Positions 1-6,291 of a stretch of DNA of 10,360 nt are shown one piece after another (within the stretch, counting starts at the first letter, position 1; the number at the start of each line of letters is the position of its first letter). The DNA is taken from positions 1-10,360 of the forward strand of contig JANWJO010000213.1 of NCBI GenBank assembly GCA_025449435.1, given 5' to 3'. Origin of the DNA: Chloroflexota bacterium (GTDB taxonomy: Bacteria > Chloroflexota > UBA4733). The notes under the pieces are model-generated. The model was not told the origin of the DNA and did not search any database. It saw only the letters and a list, made by a program, of their open reading frames with translations. Made by a program: the position numbers and the translations under genes.

Positions 1-16
1 AATTCGTTCGGCCGGC

Positions 17-967
17 GTGACTAACGCTGCTAACCAGCCCAACGAGTTCGCGGCGTATGGTGTGCCGTCACGCGAGTGCGGGGACGTGCCTACGTCCACC
101 AAGCGCTTTCCTGACGGCGCGCAGTACCGCATGGAAGTGCCCAGCACGGAGAGCCCTCGCGCGTTTGACCTGATCGTTGAGCGCACCAAGGCTGCGGGCC
201 TGCCCATCCAACGCATATCCCAAGGCTCTGGTATTTGGCTGCTCACCGATGCCGAGATCTGCGCGATGGCCGATACCGGCCTGCGCGAGGGCATGGAAGT
301 GAGCTTGTTCGTGGGGCCACGTGCTGCCTGGGACGTTGGTGCGCAAGCAGTGGCGCCTGGCGGCAAGGTGTCGGGCCCCACGTTGCGTGGCGCTGACGGC
401 TTGCGTTACGCCGTGGCTGATGTGCAACGGGCGTGCAGCCTGGGCATCCGCAGTGTGCTGGTGGCCGACATTGGCCTCTTATGGCTCCTGGGGCGTATGC
501 GCCGCGCCGGAGAACTGCCGCCCGAACTTATCTTCAAGGTGTCGGTGCAGATGGGTCCGGCCAACCCTGCCAGCGCTAAGGTGCTGGATGATCTAGGGGC
601 GGACACACTGAATGTGGCGACCGACCTGTCACTGCCGCAACTGGCGGCGATCCGGCAGGCAACAGATCTCCCCATTGACTTCTATATCGAGGCGCCGGAC
701 GACTTTGGCGGCTTCTTGCGCTACTACGAGCTGGCCGACATCGTGCGCGTCGCAGCGCCGGTGTACATTAAGTTTGGGTTGCGCAACGCGCCCAACATCT
801 ACCCGTGGGGCACCCACCTCGAGGCAACGTCGCTGGCACTCACAGGCGAGCGATTGCGCCGAGCCGAGATGGCCTATGCGCTGCTGTGCCGCACCATGCC
901 TGAGGCCATCACCTCGCAGCGCGGGGCGGCAGGGTTGGGCATCCCCAAGCGGCGCGCGGCGGGCTGA
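17..967 (+). CDS. U32 peptidase-like TIM-barrel protein (5' end uncertain)
   Basis: A 316-residue protein that I recognise as belonging to a bacterial group usually annotated as U32 family peptidase. Its central part (about residues 36-280) reads like an alternating beta/alpha barrel: a stretch PDGAQYRMEVPS near residues 32-43, a SQGSGIWLLTDAEI segment near 68-81, SLFVGPRAAWD near 96-106, and IDFYIEAPDDFGG near 223-235. No signal peptide or membrane helix is visible. The reaction is unknown; proteolysis is not shown by any catalytic motif I can point to. The GTG at 17 has no Shine-Dalgarno sequence, and the frame stays open to the left window edge, so the true start may lie outside. The ATG at 131 would cut off the PDGAQYR segment and is less likely. 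The SDR gene follows in the same direction, which suggests a joint metabolic role, probably with sugars or sugar acids (inference). Confidence 0.75.
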   Translation: MTNAANQPNEFAAYGVPSRECGDVPTSTKRFPDGAQYRMEVPSTESPRAFDLIVERTKAAGLPIQRISQGSGIWLLTDAEICAMADTGLREGMEVSLFVGPRAAWDVGAQAVAPGGKVSGPTLRGADGLRYAVADVQRACSLGIRSVLVADIGLLWLLGRMRRAGELPPELIFKVSVQMGPANPASAKVLDDLGADTLNVATDLSLPQLAAIRQATDLPIDFYIEAPDDFGGFLRYYELADIVRVAAPVYIKFGLRNAPNIYPWGTHLEATSLALTGERLRRAEMAYALLCRTMPEAITSQRGAAGLGIPKRRAAG

Positions 968-1144
968 CCCGTTGCTAAGTACAATCCGCTGCGCACGCGA
1001 ATGCACGTGTGCCTGGCGGACTTGGCGCATCCCGCCAGCAGGTGGACATTTCTGGTGTTGTTACGCCTGGGCGGCTAGCCAGGAAAGCGAGATCAGCCGC
1101 GCAATGGCACAGACACAACCAAGTGAAGGGGAAGGTACGTAGAC
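968..1144. other. Intergenic gap with two adjacent stem-loops
   Basis: Between the U32-like gene and the SDR gene. A 7-base-pair stem with one G-U pair (993-999 with 1006-1012, six-base loop) is followed by a 6-base-pair stem (1014-1019 with 1032-1037). They begin 26 bases after the first stop codon and could act as an attenuator or RNA end, but neither is followed by a T-run, so an intrinsic terminator is not supported. No convincing promoter was seen. Confidence 0.35.
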
Positions 1145-1972
1145 ATGGGCCGTCTGGACGGTAAAGTCGCGATTGTCACCGGCGCCGGACCCGGCATCGG
1201 ACGGGCGATCCCGACCATCTTTGCGCGCGAAGGTGCGCGAGTTGTACTCGTAGATGTCCGGCCGGAGGCGGCCCAGGAAACCACGCAGCGCATCCGCGCA
1301 GCTGGCGGGCAAGCCGAGTTTCTGCAAGCCGACGCTTCCAAAAGTACCGATTGGAAGCGCGTGGTGGACCATACGCTGGCGGCGTTTGGCAGCGTCACCA
1401 CGCTGGTAAATAGCGCGTCGTGGGCTAAGGTGATGCCCAGCATCGAGATCGATGAAGAAGATTTCGATCGCACGCTGGCGGGCGGGTTGAAATCGGCATG
1501 GCTGGGCGCCAAGTACTGTATCCCGCATATGATCCAGGCGGGCGGGGGGGCCATCGTGAACATCTCGTCGGCCAATGGACTGGTGTCCAATCCGGGCTTT
1601 TCGGCGTACAGTGCGGCCAAGAGTGGCCTACTGGGCCTTACCCGTGGCCTGGCCATCGACTACGGCCTGCAGGGCATCCGGGTCAATGCCATCTGCCCAG
1701 GGTTGATCGTGAACGAGGTGACTAGCCAGCGCTATCAGATGGACCCCGACGAGGAGCGCGGCAGCCGTGACCCCTATCTGGTGGGGCGCTATGGCAAACC
1801 AGAGGACATTGGCTATGCGGCGCTGTACCTGGCCTCCGACGAGGCAGCGTTTGTGACGGCCACCATCCTGAGCGTCGATGGCGGGCTCACGGCGCAATCG
1901 CCCGAAGCGGTGATCCGGCCATCGTTCCGCAAGCGCTGGCGCAAGGACAAAGTGGTGTTTCAGGACGCTTGA
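1145..1972 (+). CDS. SDR-family oxidoreductase
   Basis: A 275-residue classical short-chain dehydrogenase/reductase, expected to be a cytoplasmic NAD(P)-dependent alcohol or sugar dehydrogenase. The cofactor loop TGAGPGIG lies at 12-19. Asp37 at the end of beta-strand 2 (VLVDVR) suggests NAD preference. D63 follows in the ADAS segment. Catalytic Ser142, Tyr155 and Lys159 are present (SS at 141-142, YSAAK at 155-159), as are the ICPG turn at 183-186 and the SVDGG end motif at 243-247. Two departures: the usual NNAG reads NSAS (89-92), and the active-site Asn of helix 4 is replaced by Gly114 in LAGGLKS. A basic tail of about 25 residues follows the Rossmann core. The ATG is supported by a strong ribosome site, AAGGGGAAGG at 1126-1135. 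The 3' end overlaps the convergent ABC ATPase gene by 13 bases. Substrate unknown. Confidence 0.93.
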   Translation: MGRLDGKVAIVTGAGPGIGRAIPTIFAREGARVVLVDVRPEAAQETTQRIRAAGGQAEFLQADASKSTDWKRVVDHTLAAFGSVTTLVNSASWAKVMPSIEIDEEDFDRTLAGGLKSAWLGAKYCIPHMIQAGGGAIVNISSANGLVSNPGFSAYSAAKSGLLGLTRGLAIDYGLQGIRVNAICPGLIVNEVTSQRYQMDPDEERGSRDPYLVGRYGKPEDIGYAALYLASDEAAFVTATILSVDGGLTAQSPEAVIRPSFRKRWRKDKVVFQDA

Positions 1973-2853
1973 GCAGACCCCGCGCCTGGGAGCGGCGGGG
2001 GAAGCAGGTACAAGTAGGCGTCTTCGAGCGAAGGGTCCACGGGAACAGCTTGGGGATGTGGGCTGCGAGCGCTCAGGAGCCTGACCACAGTGCCTTGTGG
2101 CTGTGTGACCAGCGCGCTCACCGTGTACGTCGATTGAAGGCGCAGTGCCGTTGCGGCATCGACCGTCACGGTCCACACGTTGCCAGCAGCACGGTTGAGC
2201 AGGTTATCGGGCGTAGCGTCGGCGACGATCGAGCCGTGGTCGAGGATGACCAGCCGGCTCGCCACTGCCTCGACATCCCCGATGATGTGTGTGGACAGCA
2301 CGACGAGCCGGTTGGAGGTGAGGCTGGACAGCAACGTGCGGAAACGTACGCGCTCGGCTGGATCGAGACCAACGGTGGGTTCGTCGACGATGAGCAGCTC
2401 CGGATCGTTGAGCAAAGCTTGCGCGATGCCGGCGCGCTGTTTCATGCCGCCCGAATACTCTCTAAGTTTGCGGTCGGCGTCGGCTTCCAAATTCACTAAC
2501 TCGAGCACCTCATCGGTGCGGTGGCGCGCGAGCGGCTGGGGAAGGCCCTTCATACTGGCCAAATAGCGCAAGAAGCGGCGAGCGGTGAACTCGGGGTATA
2601 CGCCGAACTCCTGCGGGAGGTAACCCAGCACGCGGCGCACCGCCTGGCTGTTGGTTTGCACATCCAGGCCGTTCCAGGTTGCGGTTCCACTGGACGGCCG
2701 TACGAGCGTCGCGATGATGCGCATCAGCGACGTTTTACCAGCGCCATTAGGACCGACCAGTCCAAGCAAGCCAGGCCCACACCGCAAACACACGTCCTGC
2801 AACGCCCAGCGGGCACCGTATTGCCTGGAGAGATGGTTCACCACGAGTTCCAT
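1960..2853 (-). CDS. ABC transporter ATP-binding protein
   Basis: A 297-residue ATPase for the ABC-2 type exporter encoded just upstream. All nucleotide-binding motifs are intact: Walker A GPNGAGKTS at 34-42, Q-loop Gln81 in LPQEFG, signature YSGGMKQR at 133-140, Walker B ELLIVDEP at 152-159, D-loop GLD at 162-164 and H-loop His189. After about residue 215 comes a C-terminal domain of roughly 80 residues typical of exporter ATPases of this kind. The ATG is preceded on the minus strand by GGAAGG (about 2861-2866) at normal spacing. It is the last gene of the minus-strand cassette sigma factor, membrane protein, permease, ATPase; the gap to the permease is 38 bases. The substrate is unknown; lipid, peptide or antibiotic export are the usual possibilities. 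Confidence 0.93.
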   Translation of the reverse strand: MELVVNHLSRQYGARWALQDVCLRCGPGLLGLVGPNGAGKTSLMRIIATLVRPSSGTATWNGLDVQTNSQAVRRVLGYLPQEFGVYPEFTARRFLRYLASMKGLPQPLARHRTDEVLELVNLEADADRKLREYSGGMKQRAGIAQALLNDPELLIVDEPTVGLDPAERVRFRTLLSSLTSNRLVVLSTHIIGDVEAVASRLVILDHGSIVADATPDNLLNRAAGNVWTVTVDAATALRLQSTYTVSALVTQPQGTVVRLLSARSPHPQAVPVDPSLEDAYLYLLPPPLPGAGSAQAS

Positions 2854-2891
2854 GACGTTCCTTCCGTAGATGTGGGCAGGAGACTACGCGG

Positions 2892-3788
2892 CTACAGCAT
2901 TTTCTCGAACCGGCGAAACCGCAGGACCGCCAGCAGCGCGAGCGCCAATCCGGCGACGATCAGGCCGAGGTGGGGCATCAGCCAGGGCTGGAGATCGGGC
3001 AACTGCGCTTGCAACTGGAGCGCCATCAGTTGCGTTTGAGCAGGGTTCAGGTTGGGATGGGCTTGCAACTGTTGCAGGAGTGCCGTCATGCTTGCCTGCG
3101 GCAGCGCAAAGCTTGTGGGGTTCCAGAACATAAACCACACTGGGAGGTGGCTATCGCCCACCAAGTCGAGCGCTACCCATACCACTAGCACGATCAGCTT
3201 GCCGGCGGTAGCGGCTTGCGGCCACAGGGTACCCAGGGCAAAGCTCGCGCCAGCGAGCAATATCGTGGCCGGCAAAATGGTGAGGCCCGACAGCCCGGCC
3301 AGGGCGAGCACGTTGGGTGCCCGGTAGGCGGCACTCGTTTGGTGTAACAGTGTGTCAACGACCCAAGTGACGGCGAATAGTTCAAGCGCGAGGGCGAGGC
3401 AGACCAGCAGGGTGGCGATGAAGCGGCCGCCGGTATACGCCCAGGCGGGGATCGCCGTGGCCATCAACAACTCGTGGACACGACTCTTGTAGTCACGGGC
3501 GACGCCCTCAGCGGCTAGAAAAGGCAGGAACATGCCGTAGAGCAAGAGCAGGGCGAACACCAGCTCGTGCAGCATGCCAACCGCCGTGCTCCCCACAATG
3601 GCGATGAGTGGGCAGCCATCGGTAAGCCGGATATTCCAGAAGTGCTTAAACCACAGCAAGGCGCAGAAGAAACACCACACCGCCGCCGCGATGCTCCAGC
3701 TGGTCCAGCTCACGGCTTGGCGGCGAAGCTCCCACGCTCGCGGCGAGCAACGGGTTAGAACGCCCGGAAGGAAGTGCCCGAACGGCAA
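2892..3788 (-). CDS. ABC-2 type transporter permease (start uncertain)
   Basis: A 298-residue integral membrane protein, the probable channel partner of the ATPase that follows. About six membrane segments are visible: near 29-50, 70-93, 118-146, 158-188, 192-212 and 272-290. A loop between the second and third segments reads EGVARDYKSRVHELLMATAI (94-113), like the conserved cytoplasmic coupling loop of ABC-2 permeases. The segment 239-267, between the last two helices, is unusually rich in Gln and Leu. The start is unclear. The only standard start codon in the open frame back to a stop at 3885-3887 is a TTG at 3788, without a good ribosome site. A GTG at Val26 is an alternative. An ATG with AAAGGG close before it lies upstream in another frame, so a sequencing or true frameshift near the N-terminus cannot be excluded. 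Confidence 0.8.
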   Translation of the reverse strand: MPFGHFLPGVLTRCSPRAWELRRQAVSWTSWSIAAAVWCFFCALLWFKHFWNIRLTDGCPLIAIVGSTAVGMLHELVFALLLLYGMFLPFLAAEGVARDYKSRVHELLMATAIPAWAYTGGRFIATLLVCLALALELFAVTWVVDTLLHQTSAAYRAPNVLALAGLSGLTILPATILLAGASFALGTLWPQAATAGKLIVLVVWVALDLVGDSHLPVWFMFWNPTSFALPQASMTALLQQLQAHPNLNPAQTQLMALQLQAQLPDLQPWLMPHLGLIVAGLALALLAVLRFRRFEKML

Positions 3789-3894
3789 CTGCTGGCGAGA
3801 GACGAGCCACGAACATACCCTTTCATCGATGGGTTGTTGCCACCATATACGGCCGGGCGCGGCAAATGGTTCGCACTGGTGATCTCAACCGGGG

Positions 3895-4761
3895 TCATGA
3901 ACCTGCTGTCCCGTGGAGCGACGCGCGCGCGAGGGCCGGCGACGCCAGCACGGCAACCACGAGGAGCGCCAAGCCAACGGCGGCGAACCCGAGAGAGGTG
4001 GCTTGACCGAATGGCAACACCAGGCTTGCACTTAGCAGCACAGCACGCTGTGCGAGTAGCACCAGCCAGGCGGCGAATGCGACCGGTGCTGCCTGATTCG
4101 CCGCCAGGCGCGTCGCGAGCAGCGAGGTCACGCCGCACACGAGTAAGAATGGTGCGACGTTCTGCACAACCAGAGCAACCAGCGATGCCCCACTCGCCAG
4201 CCAGATGAAACCACTCGCAAGCGCCGCAAGCACGCCATCATAGCCAAGGATGACCAGCATCCTGGCCGCGCCGAGTTGTAGGGCGGATGGCGGGCACGCC
4301 AGCTCACATTCCAGTGGCCGGAGCGGCGATCCCCGTACCGCGAGCACCACGCCAAGGGACCCCAGGACAGGACCGGCGATACTAGAGGCGACCGTTGCAG
4401 GAACACCCACTACAGCAACGGCGAGCACGGCCAGCGCAGTCACCACCGGTGGGAGAACCCAGAAGCTGAGCCGGAAGATGGCCGCTTGCGAGAGGCATAA
4501 CGCGGCGAAACGGCGAACGGTCACCGCAAGTGATGGAGGTGGGAGCTGGAGAGCTTCACGCACCGGCGAGGAAGCGGTGAGGTATGGTATCAGCCGCTGG
4601 ACGAGTTGCGCCGAGCTGGCCGGACTAGGTTCTGGCGCCGACCACGCGGCAAGCCGCAGCAGCACATCGACCGACTGATCAACCTCATCGGGAGGCACAC
4701 GCAGCTCGGCCAGTTGCGCGGTGAGTTTCTGCCGATCAGGAGGAAGCGGCGCAGCGTTCAT
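3895..4761 (-). CDS. Unrecognised six-helix membrane protein, possible anti-sigma factor
   Basis: A 288-residue protein I cannot assign to a named family. Residues 1-95 are soluble, Pro- and Leu-rich and carry charged helices (for example QKLTAQLAEL and PDEVDQSVDVLLRLAAW). About six hydrophobic helices follow (near 99-119, 124-143, 167-190, 192-217, 223-246, 255-275). A conserved-looking loop ECELACPPSALQLGAARML sits at 151-169. The ATG overlaps the stop of the sigma factor gene (shared ATGA at 4758-4761), and GAGGAG at about 4770-4775 gives a clear ribosome site, so the two products are likely made in a fixed ratio. Cytoplasmic N-terminus plus membrane anchor plus coupling to an ECF sigma factor fits a membrane-bound anti-sigma factor, but no zinc-finger HxxxCxxC motif is present. 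It could instead be a further subunit of the ABC exporter. Confidence 0.8.
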   Translation of the reverse strand: MNAAPLPPDRQKLTAQLAELRVPPDEVDQSVDVLLRLAAWSAPEPSPASSAQLVQRLIPYLTASSPVREALQLPPPSLAVTVRRFAALCLSQAAIFRLSFWVLPPVVTALAVLAVAVVGVPATVASSIAGPVLGSLGVVLAVRGSPLRPLECELACPPSALQLGAARMLVILGYDGVLAALASGFIWLASGASLVALVVQNVAPFLLVCGVTSLLATRLAANQAAPVAFAAWLVLLAQRAVLLSASLVLPFGQATSLGFAAVGLALLVVAVLASPALARASLHGTAGS

Positions 4762-5324
4762 GGCTTGATCTCCTCATGCTGTTTGGCGAGTGACAGGCGC
4801 AACCGGCGAACCGCTGTATGCAGCCGCGACTTGACAGTACCTACAGGCACATCCAGCGTTCGAGCGATGTCGACCAGAGCGAGGTCTTGATAAAAGCGCA
4901 GAATGAGCGTGACACGGAATTCCTCCCCCAGGGCGTTGATGGCGGGCCGGATGTCGCTGGCTTGCTTGGCAGCCAGTATCTGACCCTCCGGGGTTGGTTC
5001 AACAGCAGGTGGTTCTGGAAGGGAGTCCAGAGAGATCGCTGCCCGTGTGCGCGCAGCGGGTGCGCGGATGGCATCGCGGCAGAGGTTGGTTGCGATGGCG
5101 TACAGCCACGGCCCCAAGGGACGGCCGGATTGAAACGAGGTGGACTGGAGCACGCGCGTAAAGGTGTCTTGCGTCAGGTCTTCAGCGAGGGCAGTGTCGC
5201 TGACGGTGAGCCGGAACAGGTAGCCGAGGAGCGGCGCGTGGTAGCGTGCTACCAACTCGCTGAGTGCGGCGCGATCGCCTCCTTGCAGTAGGGCCATCAG
5301 TTGCTCGTCGGTGCGGCAGTCCAC
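4758..5324 (-). CDS. ECF-type RNA polymerase sigma factor
   Basis: A 188-residue sigma-70 family factor with only regions 2 and 4, the hallmark of group IV (ECF) factors that redirect RNA polymerase to stress or export genes. Region 2 covers about 18-90 and includes the core-binding helix with AEDLTQDTF (47-55) and the promoter-melting segment GPWLYAIATNLCRD (71-84). The linker is Pro-rich (about 100-113). Region 4 covers 121-178 with the helix-turn-helix DIARTLDVPVGTVKSRLHTA (152-171). The GTG at 5324 gives TDEQLM, the usual N-terminal opening of this family, but has no clear Shine-Dalgarno sequence. The ATG at codon 10 (5297) is the alternative. It heads a minus-strand operon with a membrane protein, permease and ATPase. 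A possible self-recognised promoter lies just upstream. Confidence 0.93.
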   Translation of the reverse strand: MDCRTDEQLMALLQGGDRAALSELVARYHAPLLGYLFRLTVSDTALAEDLTQDTFTRVLQSTSFQSGRPLGPWLYAIATNLCRDAIRAPAARTRAAISLDSLPEPPAVEPTPEGQILAAKQASDIRPAINALGEEFRVTLILRFYQDLALVDIARTLDVPVGTVKSRLHTAVRRLRLSLAKQHEEIKP

Positions 5325-5370
5325 GCAATTGGGGTCCGTTCAGCGGGCGACGAGCAGCCATCACCATACA

Positions 5371-5397
5371 TACGGACGGATAGTGGAAAAAGTTCGG
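5371..5397 (-). promoter_or_regulatory. Candidate ECF-sigma promoter of the sigma operon
   Basis: On the minus strand, CCGAAC (5397-5392) is followed after 17 bases by CGTA (5374-5371). Many ECF factors recognise an AAC-type -35 and a CGT-type -10 at 16-17 bases. The position, about 45 bases before the sigma start codon, fits autoregulation. The motif is short, so this is a weak call. Confidence 0.35.
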
Positions 5398-5405
5398 CCT
5401 GTTAA
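5377..5405 (-). promoter_or_regulatory. Alternative sigma-70-like promoter of the sigma operon
   Basis: On the minus strand, TTAACA (5405-5400, five of six match to TTGACA) is followed after 17 bases by TATCCG (5382-5377, three of six). It overlaps the ECF-like candidate, so housekeeping and ECF control could share this region. Confidence 0.3.
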
Positions 5406-5458
5406 CCCCTAGTTTTCGCTAATTGGGGTGGCACCAGGCAGGTCCCGTTGGTAGAGTG

Positions 5459-5513
5459 TGTGTCTAGAGAGCAAGACACATCTTGCCGCGACGAACGCGT
5501 TACCCGACCCGGG
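5459..5513 (+). promoter_or_regulatory. Structured leader of the hydrolase gene with alternative hairpins
   Basis: Hairpin A pairs TGTGTCT (5459-5465) with AGACACA (5474-5480) over an 8-base loop. Hairpin B pairs GCAAGA (5471-5476) with TCTTGC (5481-5486) over a CACA tetraloop. They share bases 5474-5476, so only one can form at a time. A small CGCG stem (5487-5490 with 5496-5499) and CCCG/CGGG (5503-5506 with 5510-5513) follow, the last one reaching into the ribosome site. The arrangement resembles an attenuator or switch, but function is inferred from complementarity alone. Confidence 0.35.
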
Positions 5514-5519
5514 GAGGAG
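5511..5519 (+). promoter_or_regulatory. Ribosome binding site that fixes the hydrolase start
   Basis: GGGGAGGAG stands 3 bases before the ATG at 5523 (core GGAGG about 5 bases away). This strong site decides for 5523 over an upstream in-frame TTG at 5448, whose extra 25 residues do not look like the family. Confidence 0.8.
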
Positions 5520-5522
5520 ATT

Positions 5523-6227
5523 ATGAGCCAGACTGCCGTGAAGCGTCTTTATCTGATGCAGGTTGGGTCCGTGCCGGAATACCAGATTCCGATCGTGTGC
5601 TATCTGGTGCAAACGGGTGACGGCAAGAATATTCTGATTGATAGTGGTCTACCGGAGATTATACCTGCAGGAGATTCGGCATTCGAGAATGGGCGTGACG
5701 TTATCGAGCAGCTGGCGAGCATTGGCCTAAAACCGGACGCTATTGATACCGTCATCTCGACGCATTATGATAGCGACCATGCCGGACGGCACGCGGCACT
5801 CACGAACGCGCACTTTGTTGTTCAGCGCGTGCATCACTTGGATGCCGCGAGCAACTCACGTTATGCAGCCATTCGACCCCAGTGGGATCAACCATTGGAG
5901 CGCATCCGGCTGGTGGACGGGGACACAGAACTGCTGCCGGGGCTGGAGTTGATCGAGACCAGCGGGCATGTACCGGGGCATCAATCGGTGCTGGTACGGC
6001 TGCCCAAAACGGGTGCGGTTCTCCTGACGATTGACGCTGTATCCTTCGCCGAGAGCTTTACCCGTGACAAGCAGGACGACGGTAGCGACCCGGACGCCAA
6101 AGCGATCCGCGCCAGTACGAACAAGCTGCTTGATCTGGTGGAACGGGAGAAGGTTGGGCTGGTGATTTTTGGTCATGAACGGGAACAGTGGGAAGGGCTG
6201 AAAAAGCTACCGGCGTATTACGAGTGA
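5523..6227 (+). CDS. Metallo-beta-lactamase-fold hydrolase, AHL-lactonase-like
   Basis: A 234-residue soluble metallohydrolase resembling the N-acyl homoserine lactonase-type branch of the metallo-beta-lactamase superfamily. It may open lactone or ester bonds; quorum-signal degradation is only one possibility. Metal-site motifs in order: HYDSDH at 81-86, His149 in SGHVPGH, Asp171 in LTIDAV and His218 in FGHE. The second His of the usual HxHxDH motif is Asp83 here. The position of the active-site Tyr of AiiA (three residues after the bridging Asp) appears to be Ser174. There is no signal peptide, so it should be cytoplasmic. The gene stands alone, divergent from the sigma operon and convergent with the small unknown gene at 6292. 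Its first 180 bases are 51 percent GC by my count, below the roughly 60 percent or more of nearby genes. Confidence 0.88.
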   Translation: MSQTAVKRLYLMQVGSVPEYQIPIVCYLVQTGDGKNILIDSGLPEIIPAGDSAFENGRDVIEQLASIGLKPDAIDTVISTHYDSDHAGRHAALTNAHFVVQRVHHLDAASNSRYAAIRPQWDQPLERIRLVDGDTELLPGLELIETSGHVPGHQSVLVRLPKTGAVLLTIDAVSFAESFTRDKQDDGSDPDAKAIRASTNKLLDLVEREKVGLVIFGHEREQWEGLKKLPAYYE

Positions 6228-6291
6228 GGATGCACGCACCTCGGCCCCTGGATATGAAGGCGTTAACGAAGGTAGTCCCCGAATCCGGGTC

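Noticed and set aside
1..5. AATTC at the very start, as from an EcoRI-cut clone
   Set aside because: Five bases are not evidence; likely coincidence.
980..985. TACAAT box after the U32-like gene as a promoter for the SDR gene
   Set aside because: No acceptable -35 at 16-18 bases upstream.
629..1030. Minus-strand open frame opposite the U32-like gene
   Set aside because: No recognisable domain, and it lies antisense to a gene with clear family features; typical GC-rich shadow frame.
1022..1050. TTGGCG-N17-GACATT as an SDR promoter
   Set aside because: Weak match in both boxes; within chance expectation.
5448..5522. Upstream TTG start that would extend the hydrolase by 25 residues
   Set aside because: The strong GGGGAGGAG site directly before the ATG at 5523 and the unlike-family N-terminus favour the shorter protein.
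6278..6289. Short CCCG/CGGG hairpin between the convergent hydrolase and small gene
   Set aside because: Only four base pairs and no T-run; too weak to call a terminator.
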